Source of the DNA: Bacteroides sp. AN502(2024)
GTDB taxonomy: Bacteria > Bacteroidota > Bacteroidia > Bacteroidales > Bacteroidaceae
Length of the DNA stretch: 64,000 nt
Direction: 5' to 3'
Assembly: GCF_041227145.1 (NCBI RefSeq)
Contig: NZ_JBGFSP010000003.1
Location: forward strand, 1,116,001-1,180,000
Within the stretch, counting starts at the first letter, position 1; the number at the start of each line of letters is the position of its first letter. Below are positions 1 through 8,591 of this stretch, piece by piece. The translations under genes were made by a program, and so were the position numbers. The notes beneath the pieces are model-generated. The model made no database searches, was not told the origin of the DNA, and saw nothing but the letters and a program-made list of their open reading frames with translations.

Positions 1-22
1 TGACCACACAATAAATGTCTAT

Positions 23-1405
23 ATGAAGAAGCTATACTCTTTTTTTCTTTTAATCATTTGTTCAATCTATATTCTTGCACAAGAACAGATTATCCCTGTT
101 CCCAAGCCTCATCAGCTAAAATGGCATGAAGCCGAACTGGGAGCTGTATTCCACTACGACCTTCATGTATTTGACAACATCCGCTATGGACAAGGTAATA
201 ACCGTATCAGCCCCATAGAAGATTATAACATTTTCAACCCTACCAAGCTGAATACCGACCAATGGGTGGAAGCAGCCAAAGCGGCGGGATGTAAGTTCGC
301 CGTACTGACAGCCACTCACGAAACAGGCTTCGGACTTTGGCAAAGCGACATCAATCCTTACTGCCTGAAAGCAGTAAAATGGCGTGATGGGAAAGGAGAC
401 ATTGTACATGACTTCGTCACCTCCTGTCGCAAGTACGGGTTACAACCAGGGATTTATATAGGAATCCGCTGGAATTCATTATTAGGTATCCACAATTTTA
501 AGGCAGAAGGCGAAGACGAATTTGCCCGTAATCGCCAGATATGGTATAAAAAGTATTGTGAAAAGATGGTTGCAGAACTTTGCACCCGCTATGGAGACCT
601 ATATATGATATGGTTTGACGGAGGAGCTGATGATCCACGCGGTGACGGTCCGGATGTAGAACCCATCGTCAACAAATACCAACCTGAATGTCTCTTCTAT
701 CACAACGTTGATCGTGCGGATTTCCGTTGGGGCGGTTCCGAAACAGGCACAGTAGCATACCCCTGCTGGTCTACTTTTCCTTATCCGTATAGCCACAGTA
801 ATGCTACCGAACCGGCATGCGACCACAACTTGCTACTCAAACACGGTGATAAAGACGGTAAATACTGGGTGCCTGCTATGGCTGATTCTCCACTGCGTGG
901 AGCTAACGGGCGTCATGAATGGTTTTGGGAACCGGACGACGATGATAACATTTATCCCCTGACGACACTTATGACCATGTACAAAAAATCTGTCGGACGA
1001 AATGCCACACTGATTCTTGGCCTGACTCCCGATCCTACCGGACTAATTCCGCAGGGAGACGTTGAACGTCTCAAAGAGTTTGGGAATGAAATCAACCGAC
1101 ATTTCTCCTCCCCGATAGCGTACACTTCAGGACAAAAGAAAAGTTTACTTTTGGAGATGAAGCAAAAGCAACCGATTAACTATTGCATCATTCAAGAAAA
1201 TATAAAGAAAGGAGAACGTATCCGGCGGTATAAGATAGAAGCCAGAGTAGATGGCAAGTGGAAAACCGTCTGCCAAGGTGAGTCAGTAGGGCACAAACGC
1301 ATTGAGGAATTCACTCCGATAGAAACAAATACATTGAAACTGACCATAACCGAATCCATTGCACCACCGGATATTATCAATTTCAGTGCATATTCTGTTG
1401 AATAA
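23..1405 (+). CDS. Secreted alpha-L-fucosidase, GH29 family
   Basis: This enzyme should remove terminal alpha-L-fucose from glycans by a retaining mechanism. Residues 1-20 form a signal peptide ending LAQ, so it acts in the periplasm or at the surface. The (alpha/beta)8 catalytic domain shows the conserved His99 segment (TATHETGFGLW) and the IWFDGG motif in which Asp199 is the expected nucleophile. At 460 residues it is normal for a GH29 protein with a small C-terminal beta domain (about 350-460). The next gene, 51 bp downstream, is a sulfatase, so the pair probably treats a sulfated, fucosylated glycan such as mucin. Linkage specificity cannot be read from sequence. Any upstream genes lie outside the window. 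Confidence 0.88.
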   Translation: MKKLYSFFLLIICSIYILAQEQIIPVPKPHQLKWHEAELGAVFHYDLHVFDNIRYGQGNNRISPIEDYNIFNPTKLNTDQWVEAAKAAGCKFAVLTATHETGFGLWQSDINPYCLKAVKWRDGKGDIVHDFVTSCRKYGLQPGIYIGIRWNSLLGIHNFKAEGEDEFARNRQIWYKKYCEKMVAELCTRYGDLYMIWFDGGADDPRGDGPDVEPIVNKYQPECLFYHNVDRADFRWGGSETGTVAYPCWSTFPYPYSHSNATEPACDHNLLLKHGDKDGKYWVPAMADSPLRGANGRHEWFWEPDDDDNIYPLTTLMTMYKKSVGRNATLILGLTPDPTGLIPQGDVERLKEFGNEINRHFSSPIAYTSGQKKSLLLEMKQKQPINYCIIQENIKKGERIRRYKIEARVDGKWKTVCQGESVGHKRIEEFTPIETNTLKLTITESIAPPDIINFSAYSVE

Positions 1406-1456
1406 ACAAATTTCAAGAGTTAAACAGTCAAGAATACATAAAGATAGCATTAAAAA

Positions 1457-3022
1457 ATGACCTCCATGAATAAAAAAACATTATTACCCCTTGCACTTAT
1501 ACCACTCGCAGCAACCAAGCTGCAGGCACAAAGCAATATGCAAATAGAACGTGTGGACAAACGTCCGAATATCATTCTCTTTATGGTAGACGATATGGGA
1601 TGGCAGGATACTTCACTCCCATTTTGGACACAGAAGACACACTATAACGAATTGTATGAGACCCCCAATATGGAGCGGTTAGCAAAACAGGGAATGATGT
1701 TTACTCAAGCGTATGCCAGCAGTATCAGTTCTCCTACCCGGTGCAGCCTCATCACTGGAACAAACGCCGCACGCCACCGAGTAACTAACTGGACGCTACA
1801 AAAGAATAGGATGACAGACCGTAAAGACAGCCTTCTGGCAGTCCCCGACTGGAATTACAATGGAGTAAGTCAAGTGTCCGGCACTAATCATACTTTCGTA
1901 GGAACCTCCTTCGTACAACTGTTGAAAAACAGCGGTTATCATACCATACATTGTGGGAAAGCCCATTTCGGAGCGATAGATACTCCAGGGGAAGACCCGC
2001 ATCATTGGGGATTCGAGGTGAATATTGCCGGACATGCGGCCGGTGGACTTGCCAGTTATCTGGGAGAAGAGAACTACGGACACACCAAAGAGGGGAAAGC
2101 AGTATCACAAATGTCTGTCCCCGGATTAGAGAAATATTGGGGAACGGAAACATTTGTAACTGAAGCCTTGACGTTGGAAGCCATTAAAGCACTGGATAAG
2201 GCAAAGAAATACAACCAGCCTTTCTACCTGTATATGGCTCAATACGCCATCCATATCCCGCTGAACAAAGATAAACGTTTCTACGACAAGTATAAGAAGA
2301 AAGGGATGACCGACCACGAAGCCGCTTATGCAACTCTCATTGAAGGCATGGACAAGAGCCTTGGTGACTTAATGAACTGGCTGGAAAAGAATGGGGAGGC
2401 TGATAATACGATTATCATTTTTATGAGTGATAACGGAGGACTTGCATCCGAATCCGGATGGCGTGACGGCAAGCTGCATACACAGAATTATCCGTTGAAC
2501 AGTGGTAAAGGTTCTACTTACGAAGGTGGCATCCGCGAACCGATGATTGTCAGCTGGCCAGGTGTAGTGGCTCCGGAGAGCAAATGCGACAATTACCTGC
2601 TGATAGAGGACTTCTACCCCACCATCCTCGAAATGGCAGGAATCAAAAAATACAAAACAGTCCAGCCAATAGATGGAATCAGCTTCGTACCTCTGTTGAA
2701 ACAGACAGGCAATCCCTCCAAAGGCCGAAGCCTTTTCTGGAATATGCCTAACAACTGGGGCAACAACGGCCCCGGAATTAACTTTAATTGCGCTGTCCGC
2801 AACGGTGACTGGAAATTGATTTATTACTATGGAACAGGCAAGAAAGAGTTGTTCAATATCCCCGATGATATAAGTGAAAGCAACGACCTCAGTGCACAGC
2901 ATCCGGACATCGTGAAAAGACTTTCCAAAGAGTTAGGAGAGTATCTAAGAAAAGTAGATGCACAACGACCTACTTTCAAAGCTACCGGCACTCCTTGTCC
3001 CTGGCCGGACGAAATAAAATAG
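1457..3022 (+). CDS. Periplasmic sulfatase, Ser-type (anSME-dependent)
   Basis: Hydrolyses sulfate esters on a glycan. A signal peptide ends near residue 25 (LQAQ). Metal-binding Asp45 and Asp46 lie in VDDMGW. The maturation motif is S91-S-P-T-R, followed by CSLITG, so Ser91 rather than Cys becomes formylglycine; this is the Bacteroides pattern and needs the radical SAM enzyme anSME encoded elsewhere. MSDNGG and the GKGSTYEGGIREP segment are the usual sulfatase C-terminal motifs. The length of 521 residues is typical. A start at Met4 (1466) gives a cleaner signal peptide and is equally possible. It follows the fucosidase closely and is probably co-transcribed with it. The sulfate position attacked is unknown. 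Confidence 0.9.
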   Translation: MTSMNKKTLLPLALIPLAATKLQAQSNMQIERVDKRPNIILFMVDDMGWQDTSLPFWTQKTHYNELYETPNMERLAKQGMMFTQAYASSISSPTRCSLITGTNAARHRVTNWTLQKNRMTDRKDSLLAVPDWNYNGVSQVSGTNHTFVGTSFVQLLKNSGYHTIHCGKAHFGAIDTPGEDPHHWGFEVNIAGHAAGGLASYLGEENYGHTKEGKAVSQMSVPGLEKYWGTETFVTEALTLEAIKALDKAKKYNQPFYLYMAQYAIHIPLNKDKRFYDKYKKKGMTDHEAAYATLIEGMDKSLGDLMNWLEKNGEADNTIIIFMSDNGGLASESGWRDGKLHTQNYPLNSGKGSTYEGGIREPMIVSWPGVVAPESKCDNYLLIEDFYPTILEMAGIKKYKTVQPIDGISFVPLLKQTGNPSKGRSLFWNMPNNWGNNGPGINFNCAVRNGDWKLIYYYGTGKKELFNIPDDISESNDLSAQHPDIVKRLSKELGEYLRKVDAQRPTFKATGTPCPWPDEIK

Positions 3023-3045
3023 ATTGCCTAAACAAAAGGAGTGTG

Positions 3046-3078
3046 GCGGGGAGTGTGGAATAGTTCCACACTCCCCGC
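3046..3078. terminator. Perfect 15-bp hairpin after the sulfatase gene
   Basis: Arms 3046-3060 and 3064-3078 pair perfectly around a 3-nt loop, 24 bp after the sulfatase stop. No U-run follows, so it may be an mRNA 3'-end stabiliser rather than a classic terminator. It is followed by several spaced TTCCACAC/TTCTACAC copies up to about 3120. Confidence 0.5.
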
Positions 3079-3289
3079 TGCCATTTCCACACATTCCACA
3101 CACGGTTCTACACAGTTCTACGCCTTCCAACAGCACATAGACCTTTATTTATCAACCATTTAGTATATAATGTTTTTTTTGGCACGCGCTTTGACCTTTA
3201 ATTAAACGTTAGCGAAAAAGTAATAACCAATTCCTTAACACAAAAGTAGAGAATTGAAAACATATGTCTAATAATCTTTAAAGCAAACG

Positions 3290-3493
3290 ATGATGAAAAA
3301 ATTAGTATTAGTAGTAGCAATGTTTATGTTTGTTTGTGGTGGTTCATTCCTTGTAAAGGCTCAGAGTTCTGCAGAAGCTGTGACAGCCCCGACAGAAGTC
3401 AATGCGGCAGTTGTCAATGATACAGTAGTCAATGACACAGTTGTCAAAGATACTGCATCCAAAGACAAACCCGCTGTGCCTGTCAAGGAATGA
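3290..3493 (+). CDS. Small secreted protein with Val-Asn-Asp-Thr repeats
   Basis: A 67-residue protein. Residues 1-25 form a signal peptide (hydrophobic core, ending VKAQ). The mature part is about 42 residues with an imperfect repeat VVNDTVVNDTVVKDT and a charged Lys/Asp tail. There are no Cys residues in the mature part and no recognisable domain. Two adjacent ATG codons (3290, 3293) could serve as start. It is monocistronic, ending at a bidirectional terminator. Similar tiny Thr/Val/Lys-rich exported proteins occur in Bacteroides, but I assign no function. The signal peptide and terminator make it more likely real than a chance ORF. Confidence 0.6.
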   Translation: MMKKLVLVVAMFMFVCGGSFLVKAQSSAEAVTAPTEVNAAVVNDTVVNDTVVKDTASKDKPAVPVKE

Positions 3494-3550
3494 CCTTGCC
3501 AACAACAAGTAAAACATAGTCTGCTGAACAATAGTAAGCACACTACAAAA

Positions 3551-3593
3551 AAAAGCCATCCCTACTTTCGTCTATTCCGGGGATGGCTTTTTT
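3551..3593. terminator. Bidirectional intrinsic terminator
   Basis: AAAAGCCATCCC at 3551-3562 pairs with GGGATGGCTTTT at 3580-3591, with an A-run on the left and a T-run on the right. It separates the small secreted gene (+) from the pseudouridine synthase (-). Its right arm overlaps the last codons of the latter. Confidence 0.8.
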
Positions 3594-4258
3594 CTAGTGA
3601 AGCCTTTCCATACATTCCCTTGGGGAAGGGGCGCTTCCAGTTCCATCAGCTCTTTGGAAACAGGATGTATGAATCGCACTCTCCGAGCGTGCAGACAAAT
3701 GCTCCCATCCGGATTGGAGCGTGAAGAACCATATTTCAAATCTCCCTTGATAGGACATCCCATTTTTGCCAACTGACAACGAATCTGATGATGGCGTCCG
3801 GTTTTCAAATCGATTTCGAGCAAATAGTAATTCTCCGAACGACCGATCAACCGATAATGCAAGATCGCTTTCTTGCTGTCCGGCACTTCTTTATCATATG
3901 CATAACTTTTATTTTGCTTTTCATTACGCACAAGAAAATGTACCAGTTCGCCTTCCGGTTCTTCCGGTTTATTTTTCACAACCGCCCAATAAGTCTTTTT
4001 CACCTCACTGGTGCGAAACATTTCGTTGAGTCGTGTAAGCGCTTTACTCGTTTTAGCAAAAATAACAAGACCGCTTACGGGGCGGTCCAGCCGGTGTGTC
4101 ACACCGAGGAAAACATTTCCGGGTTTCTGATACTTCTCTTTCAGATACTGTTTCACACTCTCTGAAAGCGGTGTATCGCCCGTCTTGTCTGCCTGGACAA
4201 TCTCGGAAGCGGTCTTATTGACTACAATGATATGGTTGTCTTCGTATACAACAGTCAT
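3572..4258 (-). CDS. RluA-family pseudouridine synthase
   Basis: Converts uridine to pseudouridine in rRNA or tRNA. The family signature HRLDRPVSGL has catalytic Asp58. A second conserved segment, TGRHHQIRCQLA, binds RNA. At 228 residues it lacks an N-terminal S4 domain and so resembles the short RluA/TruC-type enzymes; the target base cannot be predicted. It is the last gene of a minus-strand operon tetR-fabG-rluA with 13-16 bp gaps. The link to fatty acid synthesis upstream is probably only positional. Confidence 0.88.
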   Translation of the reverse strand: MTVVYEDNHIIVVNKTASEIVQADKTGDTPLSESVKQYLKEKYQKPGNVFLGVTHRLDRPVSGLVIFAKTSKALTRLNEMFRTSEVKKTYWAVVKNKPEEPEGELVHFLVRNEKQNKSYAYDKEVPDSKKAILHYRLIGRSENYYLLEIDLKTGRHHQIRCQLAKMGCPIKGDLKYGSSRSNPDGSICLHARRVRFIHPVSKELMELEAPLPQGNVWKGFTRKKPSPE

Positions 4259-4271
4259 TCATTCTGTTCGA

Positions 4272-5018
4272 TTACATATTCATACCACCATCTACCTGAA
4301 TCACCTGACCCGATACATAAGATGACATATCAGAAGCAAGGAAAGTAGCGATGTTTGCCACATCTTCAGGAGTACCGCCACGACGCAAAGGTATTTTCTT
4401 TGTCCATTCAGCCTTTACTTCATCAGAAAGAGCAGCTGTCATGTCTGTCAGGATGAATCCCGGAGCGATAGCGTTGGCACGGATGCCGCGAGAGCCCAAC
4501 TCCTGTGCGATAGATTTAGCCAATGCAATCATACCTGCTTTGGAAGCAGCATAGTTAGCCTGTCCTGCATTTCCGTGAACACCTACCACAGATGCCATAT
4601 TGATAATGCTCCCGGCTTTTTGACGCATCATGACAGGTGTACAAGCATGAATGAAATTAAACGCCGACTTCAGGTTCACGTTGATCACCATATCCCATTG
4701 CTGTTCGCTCATGCGCATCATCAAACCGTCACGAGTAATGCCGGCATTGTTTACCAATATATCGATCCGTCCGAAGTCCTTGTGGATTTCTTCTACGACC
4801 TTTGCAGTATCTTCAAAGTTAGCAGCGTTAGATGCATAGCCTTTGGCTTTCACGCCCATTGCTTCAAGCTCTTTAGTTGTATTTTCTGCATTTTCGTCAA
4901 TGACAAGGTCGGTAAATGCGATGTTTGCACCTTCGGCAGCAAACTTAAGAGCGATAGCCTTACCAATACCGCGAGCAGCACCGGTTACGATGGCTGTTTT
5001 TCCGTCTAATAATCCCAT
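4272..5018 (-). CDS. fabG: 3-oxoacyl-[ACP] reductase
   Basis: NADPH-dependent short-chain dehydrogenase that reduces 3-oxoacyl-ACP in type II fatty acid synthesis. It has the cofactor motif TGAARGIG (12-19), NNAG (90-93) and the catalytic set Ser143, Tyr156, Lys160 in YAASK. The C-terminus SGQVIQVDGGMNM is the FabG form. The 248-residue length is standard. It lies 16 bp after the tetR-type gene and 13 bp before the pseudouridine synthase, all on the minus strand. SDR enzymes are diverse, but overall similarity to bona fide FabG is high. Confidence 0.9.
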   Translation of the reverse strand: MGLLDGKTAIVTGAARGIGKAIALKFAAEGANIAFTDLVIDENAENTTKELEAMGVKAKGYASNAANFEDTAKVVEEIHKDFGRIDILVNNAGITRDGLMMRMSEQQWDMVINVNLKSAFNFIHACTPVMMRQKAGSIINMASVVGVHGNAGQANYAASKAGMIALAKSIAQELGSRGIRANAIAPGFILTDMTAALSDEVKAEWTKKIPLRRGGTPEDVANIATFLASDMSSYVSGQVIQVDGGMNM

Positions 5019-5034
5019 ACTAAAAGTTATTTAA

Positions 5035-5625
5035 TTAAATTTCTGTTCTATGTAGTGCGCCAAACACGATGTTGGACACATATTTATTTCTTGTATCTTC
5101 ATCCAGATGCGCGCCTATATGTCCACGAATATAAGGAACTTCAATTCCTTTCACACAATAATGAATCAAGTCGGCAGTCATCTCCACATCGTCAATATGA
5201 AAAACTCCTTTTGCCTGTCCTTCCAAAAGAACGGCTTTAAAGAGCTGGACTTCCTTTGCATCAAACTTCTTGCGGACTTTCTCTACCCGCCATATATCAC
5301 GGAAGAAATAAGCACGCAGTGTTCCGTTTCGATAAACGACCTCTTTTACCGCATCCAACCGGGTATATATCATCTCCAGCAATTTTTCGTCCGGTGAGAT
5401 GTTTTTCTCGGCTACCCGCTTCATCATATCCGACAGAATATCCAATTCCGATTCCACAACAGCCAAATAAATTTCATCCTTACTTTTAAAATAGGTATAG
5501 AGCGTTCGTCTCCCTTTTTTAGAAGCAAGAGCGATATCATTCATAGTCGTGTTTTCTACTCCCATCTTCGCAAAAAGCTGACGGGCTACATCTACTAATT
5601 TGGCTTTTGTCTTGGATACGGCCAT
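5035..5625 (-). CDS. TetR-family transcriptional regulator
   Basis: A 196-residue TetR/AcrR repressor. The N-terminal helix-turn-helix spans about residues 10-57, with the family-typical GRRTLYTYFKSKDEIY. The remainder is a helical ligand-binding domain without recognisable ligand determinants. It is the first gene of the operon with fabG, so it may sense a fatty-acid-related ligand and control fabG; this is inference from position. The promoter directly upstream matches the Bacteroides consensus well. Confidence 0.87.
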   Translation of the reverse strand: MAVSKTKAKLVDVARQLFAKMGVENTTMNDIALASKKGRRTLYTYFKSKDEIYLAVVESELDILSDMMKRVAEKNISPDEKLLEMIYTRLDAVKEVVYRNGTLRAYFFRDIWRVEKVRKKFDAKEVQLFKAVLLEGQAKGVFHIDDVEMTADLIHYCVKGIEVPYIRGHIGAHLDEDTRNKYVSNIVFGALHRTEI

Positions 5626-5659
5626 AGGTTACAAATTGCACATTGCTGAATATTTTGAG

Positions 5660-5691
5660 CAAAAGTAATTCTTTTCTTTAGACCATACAAG
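5660..5691 (-). promoter_or_regulatory. Promoter of tetR-fabG-rluA operon
   Basis: On the minus strand the -7 element TACTTTTG is at 5660-5667. A -33-like CTTG lies 20 nt upstream (5688-5691), one base off the Bacteroides TTTG consensus. It is 35 bp before the tetR start. Confidence 0.6.
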
Positions 5692-5816
5692 AAAACAGAG
5701 AGAATATTAACATTTGTATATTAATAGGTACTAAGAAAAGTGTCATCATTATTTCGTTCATTCTCAACCTAATAAGGGAAAAATAATGATTTATTCGAAA
5801 AATATTCGGCAATATA

Positions 5817-5847
5817 TTTGTTTGTTTCAAAAAAAGCCGTACCTTTG
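5817..5847 (+). promoter_or_regulatory. Promoter of initiator tRNA
   Basis: TTTG at 5817-5820, a 19-nt spacer, then TACCTTTG at 5840-5847. This is a full match to the Bacteroides -33/-7 consensus, ending 14 bp before the tRNA. Confidence 0.8.
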
Positions 5848-5861
5848 CACTCGTTAAACAT

Positions 5862-5934
<73 letters not shown>

Positions 5935-5940
5935 CTAAAG

Positions 5941-5976
5941 AAAAGAAGAATCGCAGAAGTGCGGTTCTTCTTTTTT
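5941..5976 (+). terminator. Intrinsic terminator of tRNA-fMet
   Basis: The stem AAGAAGAATCGCA pairs with TGCGGTTCTTCTT (one G-T pair) around a short loop, followed by a T6 run, directly after the tRNA. Confidence 0.85.
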
Positions 5977-6029
5977 GTGACGACTCTTCTTTACAGACCT
6001 TATCCAAGGAGGCAGTAGAAAATTAGTGG

Positions 6030-6230
6030 GGATACCCATAAAGTCTGGCAATACAACAAATGAAGAAATTCTTGTCGATTACGTCTCTTAGGTTGGATCG
6101 GAAAAGTTTACCCCGAGCGTTGAACGGTTCAGTCATGGCGTTTGAAGCCCCTGCTGTTATAAAAGTTCAGGATGTCCTCATCGTATTCACGCGGTTCTTC
6201 TCTGATGCCCTTGTTTTTTACCAGACTAAA
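6030..6230 (-). pseudogene. Degenerate transposase remnant
   Basis: Reverse-strand translation near 6110-6225 gives the coherent segment EEPREYDEDILNFYNSRG, followed by stops and frame changes. I recall a similar sequence near the C-terminus of IS1380-like transposases, but I am not sure of the family. No intact ORF or inverted repeat remains. The plus-strand ORF over the same bases is a shadow. It shows that the region after the tRNA had insertions before the intact IS next door. Confidence 0.35.
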
Positions 6231-6266
6231 GGGGAATATTCAGTAAATGTTCCCCCCAAATACCAT

Positions 6267-6305
6267 GGCATATGAAGATGATAGAGTATAATCACTTCAT
6301 ATGCC
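6267..6305. terminator. 11-bp perfect hairpin left of the IS transposase
   Basis: GGCATATGAAG (6267-6277) pairs with CTTCATATGCC (6295-6305). It lies about 100 bp beyond the 3' end of the minus-strand transposase. With the hairpin at 7846-7885 it brackets the element, as insulating terminators of IS elements often do. Confidence 0.4.
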
Positions 6306-6412
6306 ATTATTATTGTCATTTTTCTGTATATTCTCATATACTCTTATCTGACAATACATGAAGTTCCGGAAGAAGTCTTCTGACCTCTTCTGATTCTTTC
6401 AGTAAACTCATA

Positions 6413-7771
6413 TCATGCAGCTTTCCCCGTTCTGTTCCTGATCTTGTCAATCATCAGTATGGCATTTGCTGTATGTATTCCGAAGAAAATCCACAGGATT
6501 TCCGTCTTCTTGTTCCTTGCCTTTATCCTTGCGAGCGAGTAATGTTGCTTTTGAGTGCCGAAGCTTCCTTCAAGCCGTGTGGCCCTTTCTTTTGAGAGTT
6601 CGCTTCTAAGCACCTTCCTCAAAGGCTCATCTTTGCCCGCCCTTCCCTTGCGCACAAAGGATGTGGATATCCCATATTTAGTACAGAACTTTCTGTTGGC
6701 ATTATTGGCATATATGGAATCGGCAGCCACACATCTTACCCTTACATTCATCAGCTTCTGCTGCATACGGATACAGTCCTTCAAGCGTATCCCCTCATTG
6801 AAAGCCTTGAACGAGAGGTGTTCGATGAACGATATGCCGTCTATCTGTATATTATTGACCTTTGCACCGAACTCGACGGACTTGGTTTCCTTGCCTCTGA
6901 CGATGGGACGTACATAATGACGGTCGATGCTGATGATGCGGTCACTGACTTTTCGCCCTTCAAACATTTCCTTTTCCTGTACAAGCACCTTTCTGATGAT
7001 GGAAAGACGCTTATGGTAATCCTGTGTATATCGGAGTAAAGCACCGTACTCGCTATGGAGCCCATCCCTTTGACTGAGGAGCTTTTCAAGAAGCTTGATC
7101 ATACGGCGCTTAAGCATTCTTGTCCTTGAAGCTCTCCTCTTTCTTTTCTTGCAGTAGGACAGATAGGATTCCGCCACATTCCTGTATTTGTTGCGCGGAC
7201 GCCTTATGCCCAGATCCCTGCAATGCCGGCATATATGCCTGTAGAGCCATTCGATGCTTTCCCAAAGGAGTTTCATGTCCGTAGGAAAACGCATGTGGCT
7301 CTCATAGCATGTGGCATCGGTCATGCAGACGTGAAGGTTATCAAGATAAGGTTTCCAGTGTGAAGCCAGGAGCTCCTGGAAGGAATCAATGTCAAGGCGG
7401 GATGCTATCTCATTACGGATGGCACTGACTATCTTGAAGTTGGTTATGGGAAGGGACGGGGGGATCATGATTCCACAGAACATCTGGTAGTGTATGTTCC
7501 CGTTCAGATGTTCCACCAGTTTCCTGTCGGAGAATCCGGTGTATGCCTTCAGGACCATAAGGGCGATCTTTGCGGAAGGACTGAATATGTTCCTGCGGCC
7601 CAAACGTTGTTCAGACAGGCCTGCGGCTTTTGCCATACGATCAAATGGAAAGACCGAATGAAGCCTGCCAAGCTCACTCTCATGAAAACTCTTGCGGTAT
7701 TTTTCCAGAATATCAAATTCTGTAAAGCCCAAAGTTGGGTGGATTTCTGAAATTTTTTGTATCTTAGCCAT
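6413..7771 (-). CDS. IS transposase, DUF772/DDE type (IS5/IS1182-like)
   Basis: An intact 452-residue transposase. The N-terminal DUF772-like region (about 20-110) precedes a DDE core: Asp in MTDATCYES, Asp in AADSIYANN and Glu in RLEGSFGTQKQHYSL. A basic insertion (KKRKRRASRTRMLKRR) lies between the first two acidic residues. The organisation resembles IS1182 or large IS5-group transposases; I cannot decide the family or find convincing terminal inverted repeats, so element borders are left open. Flanking hairpins lie at 6267-6305 and 7846-7885. It is probably functional because the frame is uninterrupted. Confidence 0.85.
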   Translation of the reverse strand: MAKIQKISEIHPTLGFTEFDILEKYRKSFHESELGRLHSVFPFDRMAKAAGLSEQRLGRRNIFSPSAKIALMVLKAYTGFSDRKLVEHLNGNIHYQMFCGIMIPPSLPITNFKIVSAIRNEIASRLDIDSFQELLASHWKPYLDNLHVCMTDATCYESHMRFPTDMKLLWESIEWLYRHICRHCRDLGIRRPRNKYRNVAESYLSYCKKRKRRASRTRMLKRRMIKLLEKLLSQRDGLHSEYGALLRYTQDYHKRLSIIRKVLVQEKEMFEGRKVSDRIISIDRHYVRPIVRGKETKSVEFGAKVNNIQIDGISFIEHLSFKAFNEGIRLKDCIRMQQKLMNVRVRCVAADSIYANNANRKFCTKYGISTSFVRKGRAGKDEPLRKVLRSELSKERATRLEGSFGTQKQHYSLARIKARNKKTEILWIFFGIHTANAILMIDKIRNRTGKAA

Positions 7772-7845
7772 ATCTTAGTTGGGGAATTTCCCCCGTTTGG
7801 GCCGTCAAACCTTGTTTTCGGGGGAATACCTAAAGATACTAAAAA

Positions 7846-7885
7846 GCCAACTAATTCGCAATAATTTGTGTATGAATTAGTTGGC
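7846..7885. terminator. 12-bp perfect hairpin upstream of the IS transposase
   Basis: GCCAACTAATTC (7846-7857) pairs with GAATTAGTTGGC (7874-7885), with A-rich sequence to the left and TCATTTT to the right. It could block read-through into the transposase gene or be part of the IS end. Confidence 0.5.
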
Positions 7886-7912
7886 TCATTTTATAATATT
7901 TAATGAATGTCC

Positions 7913-7973
7913 CTAAAGGATCGCTTTAGCCGGTCTAAAGCGATGCTTTTCATTCCCTAAAGCTATGCTTTAG
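7913..7973. repeat. Palindrome array A0, three units at 22 bp
   Basis: Three small palindromes start at 7913, 7935 and 7957, exactly 22 bp apart: CTAAAG-gatcg-CTTTAG, CTAAAGC-gat-GCTTTT and CTAAAGC-tat-GCTTTAG. The 5-6 bp between units is not conserved. The period matches arrays near 8.2, 20.9, 37.5 and 58.7 kb. No coding frame explains it. Confidence 0.75.
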
Positions 7974-8005
7974 AGAGTGAATCAGAGATACATTCATTCC
8001 GAAAG

Positions 8006-8164
8006 TTTGATGCATCAACGAGTGTTATTACCGATCCTCTCCCTATTGATTTCGTCAATTCCTCTTTCAACCTATCACCATCATCCTGAAACTCTTTATT
8101 CATCATATTTACAGAGCGGTGACAGGTTGTTGTTAACCTATCACCTCATCTGTCACCTATCACC
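8006..8164. repeat. Dispersed repeat block, copy 1 (with ACCTATCACC motifs)
   Basis: A block of about 160 bp, recurring at 58450-58610 at roughly 85-90% identity by eye and again inverted at 58793-58903. It contains several ACCTATCACC motifs and the segment TAACCTATCACCTCATCTGT. It lies between arrays A0 and A1. Short ORFs on both strands are conserved between copies only because the DNA is; no protein family is recognised. It may be the end of a larger mobile or accessory gene. Confidence 0.65.
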
Positions 8165-8211
8165 GACTATTTTCTGAAAGCCTGATTTGTTTCAAGATGT
8201 TTCAATTGCTT

Positions 8212-8314
8212 GAAACACTTTGTTTCAAGCCGCTGAACACTTTGTTTCAAGCCGCAAAACACTTTGTTTCAAGGCGCTGAACACTTTGTTCCAAGGCGCT
8301 GAACACTTTGTTTA
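8212..8314. repeat. Palindrome array A1, five units at 22-23 bp
   Basis: Units start at 8212, 8235, 8257, 8279 and 8301. The core is GAAACACTTTGTTTC (GAAACA-CTT-TGTTTC) or its GAACACTTTGTTTC form, and the spacer is AAGCCGCT or AAGGCGCT. Degenerate GTTTCAA copies lie just upstream. The last unit is cut at 8314, where the IS3-family element begins. Confidence 0.8.
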
Positions 8315-8480
8315 TGACTTATACTAGAAATGGTTGTCACTTTTAGAGGCTAGTTACTAAATAAGTTGTCACATTCTGTTATTCATAACTAAAACAGTTG
8401 TTAGTTTCTTCCCTTTGCTCCTAAGATAGTTGTCATACGTAAAAACAATGGACAAATCTGAGTGTGCTCGGGCTCTCGGT

Positions 8481-8515
8481 AAAAGTCAATAGGGTTCGAC
8501 ACCCTATTGGCTTTT
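8481..8515 (-). terminator. Hairpin downstream of IS3 orfB
   Basis: 15-nt arms 8481-8495 and 8501-8515 (one mismatch or G-T pair) around TCGAC. On the minus strand it lies about 80 bp after the orfB stop and ends in a T-run, so it can terminate the transposase mRNA. Confidence 0.6.
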
Positions 8516-8591
8516 GTGAGACAATGGCTTAAACCGTCATGTCCCGGGTTCTCGGTATCGCAAATATAGTATTTATTTATCATATGGAACC

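Noticed and set aside
2369..2902. 177-codon minus-strand ORF inside the sulfatase gene
   Set aside because: A shadow of the strong plus-strand coding frame with no family resemblance.
6060..6275. 71-codon plus-strand ORF between the tRNA and the IS
   Set aside because: The reverse strand carries a recognisable transposase-like remnant; the plus-strand ORF is its shadow.
7977..8177. 66-codon ORF matching a 63-codon ORF at 58431-58622
   Set aside because: Similarity is explained by the duplicated DNA block; the reverse strand is equally conserved and there is no start signal or family.
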